From: Sphingomonas taxi
Lineage (GTDB): Bacteria; Pseudomonadota; Alphaproteobacteria; Sphingomonadales; Sphingomonadaceae
Assembly: GCA_003240625.1 (NCBI GenBank)
Contig: QFMX01000002.1
Span: 1 to 64,000, forward strand
Reading direction: 5' to 3'
DNA length: 64,000 bases
Each line of letters begins with the position of its first letter. Positions within the stretch are counted from its first letter, which is position 1. Both the position numbers and the translations under genes were made by a program. The notes beneath the pieces were generated by a model. It was given only the letters and a program-made list of their open reading frames with translations. It searched no databases and had not been told where the DNA came from. Shown here one piece after another: positions 61,324-64,000 of the stretch.

Positions 61324-62793
61324 TCAAGGGGTTGGCCGATGCGCGGGTACGGGCTGGTGGATGACCGCGGTGTCGTCCGTGTAGACGCGCCGCCACGCGG
61401 GATCGTGATCGAGCAAGCCGACCAGCGGCGAGCGTGGCGGCAGGATCGTCCAGCCGAAATGCCATCTCGCGTTCGCCGCGCGCCAGCGTTCGGCGTCGCC
61501 CGCGGCGATCCTGAAATAGTCGAGCGTGAACGGGTCTCCGTACATGTCGGACCGACCGTCGATATAGGGCCGGATGCCGGCGAGGATCAGCGACCCGCCG
61601 AAGCTGTATTCGTTGAAGACGCGCTGGTTGCGGAGCGGCGGCGGCAGATGGCGGAGTGCGGTGGCGGGGATGCCGGCGCTGTCGTCGCGCACCACGGGGA
61701 CCGCGATCCGGTAGGTTGCGAGGCCGATCGCGAGCAGCAGGATCAGGATGCCGATCGATCGGCTCTCCCGGCGTGGTATTGGTGAGCTCACGGCCTTGGT
61801 GGTCCAGGCTTTGCCGAGCGGTTCTGCGAGGACCAGGATACCGACGACGACCAGGACGATTTCCTGGCGGGTATGTTGCAGGGCGAGGTGCAGGACGCCG
61901 AGCAACAGGAGCAGGCGAACGGGTGGGATGCGCACCGGCCGGAGGAGCAGGCAGGCGAGGGTGGCGAGCAGGATCGCCTCGAACCCGGAGAACGTCGCGA
62001 AGTCGGCAGGCTGCCATTCGTCGAGATGCGCGAGCAGTTTCAGCCGGTCGACGTAGAACGGGAAGACGAGGCCGTCGAAACCGGCGGGAGTCGCGGTGGC
62101 GGCGATAGCGCAGGCCAGACCGAACGCACCCCAGCCCAGAACGACGCGACGACGGTCGGACGGGGCGGCGACGATCAGCGCTTCGAGGGCGAACACGCCG
62201 ACCAGTGCGAGCCCGAACACGAAGCTGCCATGCGCGTTCGCCCATACCAGCATGAGTAAGGCGAAGCCCAACGGCGGCGGTCGGTCGCGCTCGCGTGCGT
62301 GCAGCAGGACGATCAGCCAGCCGGCCAGCATCGGCAGCGCGGGGATATGCGGGCGTGCCAGCAACGACGGGAGCAGGCCGGTGACAAGCATCAGTAGCGC
62401 GACGATACTGGCGCGTGTGCTCAGCCAGCGGCGGATTTCGTAGGCGACGAGCGCGAACAGCGCGGCCATCGCGGCGCCTATGAGGACGATCAGGCCACTC
62501 CAGCCGGCGGCGCGATAACTCGCGTACATCGCCAGTTCGGACAGCCATTCGTGCGCCACCCACGGCCGGCCGGTGGCGGTGAACGAGAACGGGTCGGTGG
62601 TCGGGACGCTGGCATGCGCGACGATCCAGGCGCCGGTCGCGAGGTGCCAGCCAGTGTCGCCGTCACGCAGCGCGGTGGGGACTATGATCGTGAACGCGAA
62701 CGCGGCGAACGCGGCGAGTAGGGCGAGGGTCGAGCGGGGGATGCCGGTGGGGGCGTCGGGACCGACTGGGGTTGGGGGCGGGGCGCTCGGCAT
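61324..62793 (-). CDS. Polytopic membrane protein, unknown function
   Basis: A 489-residue protein with about ten to twelve hydrophobic helices in residues 20-360 and a soluble periplasmic-type C-terminal domain of about 110 residues (RVFNEYSFGGSLILAGIRPYIDGRSDMYG). The N-terminal loop DGDTGWHLATGAWIVAHASVPTTDPFSF followed by WLSELAMY is typical of GT-C glycosyltransferase-like membrane proteins, so a polyprenyl-sugar transferase or related role is possible but not shown. It lies between ctaD and ctaB with a repeat-rich gap before it and 59 nt after it, an unusual insertion into the oxidase cluster. Confidence 0.8.
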   Translation of the reverse strand: MPSAPPPTPVGPDAPTGIPRSTLALLAAFAAFAFTIIVPTALRDGDTGWHLATGAWIVAHASVPTTDPFSFTATGRPWVAHEWLSELAMYASYRAAGWSGLIVLIGAAMAALFALVAYEIRRWLSTRASIVALLMLVTGLLPSLLARPHIPALPMLAGWLIVLLHARERDRPPPLGFALLMLVWANAHGSFVFGLALVGVFALEALIVAAPSDRRRVVLGWGAFGLACAIAATATPAGFDGLVFPFYVDRLKLLAHLDEWQPADFATFSGFEAILLATLACLLLRPVRIPPVRLLLLLGVLHLALQHTRQEIVLVVVGILVLAEPLGKAWTTKAVSSPIPRRESRSIGILILLLAIGLATYRIAVPVVRDDSAGIPATALRHLPPPLRNQRVFNEYSFGGSLILAGIRPYIDGRSDMYGDPFTLDYFRIAAGDAERWRAANARWHFGWTILPPRSPLVGLLDHDPAWRRVYTDDTAVIHQPVPAHRPTP

Positions 62794-63009
62794 GGAGGCG
62801 GGATTAGCGCGATTGTCCTTTGGAATGGTGAATGGGGGGTGGGTTTGCGTTTAGGCTGGGGTCTTGCCTGTGAGCCCGGCCTCTTTCCGTTCCCCAGCCC
62901 CTAACCTTCTCTCTAGCCTCTGACCGTCATCCAGGTCCGCTTAGTCACCTCGGCCCCTTCCCGCCGCCCAGTCCCGCCGCCCGAGTCCCCCGGTCACCCA
63001 GCCCTTTCC

Positions 63010-63092
63010 GGTCACCCCAGCGAAAGCTGGGGTCTCCCGCTTGGCGAGCGCGTGGAGTCACAGGGTGAGATCCCAGCTTTTGCTGGGATGAC
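63010..63092. repeat. Intergenic paired-palindrome repeat, family G copy 2
   Basis: CCGGTCACCCCAGCGAAAGCTGGGGT, spacer, GATCCCAGCTTTTGCTGGGATGACGG. Matches 8996-9080 in its arms. Confidence 0.8.
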
Positions 63093-63148
63093 GGCGGCGG
63101 TGACGGGCGTGCGTGATTATGGGCGTGGGGTGACGTGGAGGGGAGGAC

Positions 63149-63221
63149 GAAGGTGGGAATGACGAAGGTGGGAATGACGGAGGTGGGGATGACGAGCGGA
63201 GAATGACGAGCGGAGAATGAC
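63149..63221 (+). repeat. Short tandem repeat array (three 15-mers, two 14-mers)
   Basis: Units GAAGGTGGGAATGAC (twice), GGAGGTGGGGATGAC, then GAGCGGAGAATGAC (twice), all ending ATGAC. The ATGAC ending matches the outer end of family G, so the array may have grown from a repeat end by slippage. Confidence 0.75.
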
Positions 63222-63241
63222 GCAGGTGCGGACTCCCGCCT

Positions 63242-63301
63242 CCTTGTTCTCCCGCGAAGGCGGGAGCCCAGGCTGTGTTTCCGCTTTTGCGGAGACACAT
63301 G
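63242..63301. repeat. Intergenic paired-palindrome repeat, family A copy 4 (diverged)
   Basis: CTTGTTCTCCCGCGAAGGCGGGAGCCCAGGCTGTGTTTCCGCTTTTGCGGAGACACATG; the second hairpin has drifted from the other copies (TCCGC-TTTT-GCGGA). Confidence 0.75.
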
Positions 63302-63327
63302 ATCTGGCTCGAAGACGTAATTGAACG

Positions 63328-63365
63328 AAAAACGCCCCGGGTCTCCCCGAGGCGTCTTCGTTTTT
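63328..63365. terminator. Bidirectional intrinsic terminator downstream of ctaD
   Basis: CGCCCCGGG-TCTC-CCCGAGGCG stem at 63333-63354. On the minus strand it is followed by TTTTT (63332-63328), making it the terminator of ctaD; on the plus strand TTTTT follows at 63361-63365. Confidence 0.8.
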
Positions 63366-63454
63366 GGCTGGCCCCGACACGGGAGTAAATCCCGTGTCGT
63401 CGGACGCGGCTTTGCCGCGCCGGCCGGGCGGGGGCCTGATGCCCCTGATCCGCC

Positions 63455-64000
63455 TTAATCGATCTTCGGCAGCGTCTCGAACTGGTGATACGGCGGCGGC
63501 GAGGAGATCGTCCACTCCAGCGTCGTCGCGCCGTCGCCCCAGGGGTTGTCGCCCGCAGGCTTGCCCGCGACCATCGACCAGATCAGGTTGACGAAGAACA
63601 CCACCATGCCCGCGGCCATGATCATGTAGCCGACCGAGGCGACCGTATTCCAATGCTCGTACTGCGGCGTGTAGTCCGGGATACGGCGCGGCATGCCCTG
63701 GAGCCCGAGGAAGTGCATCGGGAAGAACATCACGTTCACGCCGATGAAGAACACCCAGAAATGCAGCTGGCCTAGGAACTCGTTGTACATCTTTCCCGAC
63801 ATCTTCGGGAACCAATAGTAGAACCCGGCGAACAGCGAGAACACCGCACCGAGCGACAGCACGTAGTGGAAATGCGCCACCACGTAATAGGTGTCCTGCA
63901 TGTAATCGTCGATGCCGCCGTTCGCGAGCACCACGCCGGTCACGCCGCCGACGGTGAACATGAAGATGAAGCCGATCGACCACACCATTGGCGTCTTGAA
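63455..64000 (-). CDS. ctaD: Cytochrome c oxidase subunit I, C-terminal part (cut by window edge)
   Basis: The last 181 residues of subunit I of the aa3-type oxidase. YVVAHFHYVLSLGAVFSLFAGFYYWFPKM contains the paired histidines that ligate haem a3 and haem a; GMPRRIPDY and the C-terminal TLEWTISSPPPYHQFETLP are family signatures. The frame continues beyond position 64000. A bidirectional terminator lies about 90-130 nt past the stop, so ctaD and the genes after it are probably transcribed separately. Confidence 0.96.
   Translation of the reverse strand, partial: FKTPMVWSIGFIFMFTVGGVTGVVLANGGIDDYMQDTYYVVAHFHYVLSLGAVFSLFAGFYYWFPKMSGKMYNEFLGQLHFWVFFIGVNVMFFPMHFLGLQGMPRRIPDYTPQYEHWNTVASVGYMIMAAGMVVFFVNLIWSMVAGKPAGDNPWGDGATTLEWTISSPPPYHQFETLPKID

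Larger units (their letters stand above)
62794..63454. other. 661-nt repeat-rich gap between ctaD and the membrane protein gene, no gene
   Basis: Holds, left to right, a G/C-rich stretch without features (62794-63000), a family G repeat (63010-63092), a tandem array (63149-63221), a family A repeat (63242-63301) and a bidirectional terminator (63328-63365). No credible coding frame was found. Confidence 0.75.

Overview
The window is a chromosomal segment of a GC-rich alphaproteobacterium, most likely a Sphingomonas or close relative in the Sphingomonadales. The signs are alphaproteobacterial marker genes (the division regulator mipZ, a midA/NDUFAF7-type complex I assembly methyltransferase next to lgt, a one-step 5-aminolevulinate synthase, a ctaB-ctaG-ctaE oxidase cluster), the strong G/C preference at third codon positions, and many paired-palindrome intergenic repeats of the sort common in sphingomonads. 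No tRNA, rRNA, phage, integrase, insertion sequence or CRISPR array was seen. Almost all genes are housekeeping.

Layout. 1-10.5 kb: truncated acyl-CoA ligase (-), then lgt, midA-like methyltransferase, acetyltransferase, pgeF, a cystathionine gamma-synthase family enzyme and a phosphoribosyltransferase (+); glycine-zipper protein (-), phytase-like esterase (+), rpmB (-), a small membrane protein and tadA (+). 10.5-20 kb: pepN (-), an M28 peptidase and an SDR protein (+), then an EamA transporter, threonine aldolase and PBP1A (-). 20-31 kb: FMN reductase (+), a complete RND efflux operon (-) with a divergent TetR regulator and a perfect palindromic operator between them, and a three-gene signalling cassette (CHASE3 histidine kinase, single-domain response regulator, REC-HWE kinase; -). 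31-36.5 kb: exonuclease, PH-domain protein, phosphomannomutase, mipZ with a membrane-anchored J-domain protein (-), panC and a Sel1-like protein (+). 36.5-44 kb: topA, dprA, plsY (-), murI, hemA (+). 44-51.4 kb: Uma2-family protein, an ECF sigma/anti-sigma operon with a lipoprotein in front (-), rpiB-glyA-small protein-nrdR and a GIY-YIG/TrmJ reading frame (+), chorismate mutase (-). 51.5-55 kb: rpsD, a second M28 peptidase, agmatine deiminase (+). 55-64 kb: on the minus strand, read right to left: ctaD (partial), a large membrane protein, ctaB, a 49-residue membrane protein, ctaG, ctaE, DUF983, SURF1, thrC and an rRNA methyltransferase.

The most unusual point is at 49.8-50.9 kb. A GIY-YIG nuclease-like gene and a TrmJ-type RNA methyltransferase are joined in one open frame by a linker that is itself a copy of an intergenic repeat. 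The linker contains a run of eight Gs. Removing one G would end the first gene on a TGA that overlaps the ATG of the second gene (ATGA). The other recurring theme is the repeat load: about ten families of paired palindromes, roughly 25 copies, sit in nearly every larger intergenic gap and repeatedly supply stop codons, false start codons or linker sequence to neighbouring genes. No clearly new multi-gene system was found.
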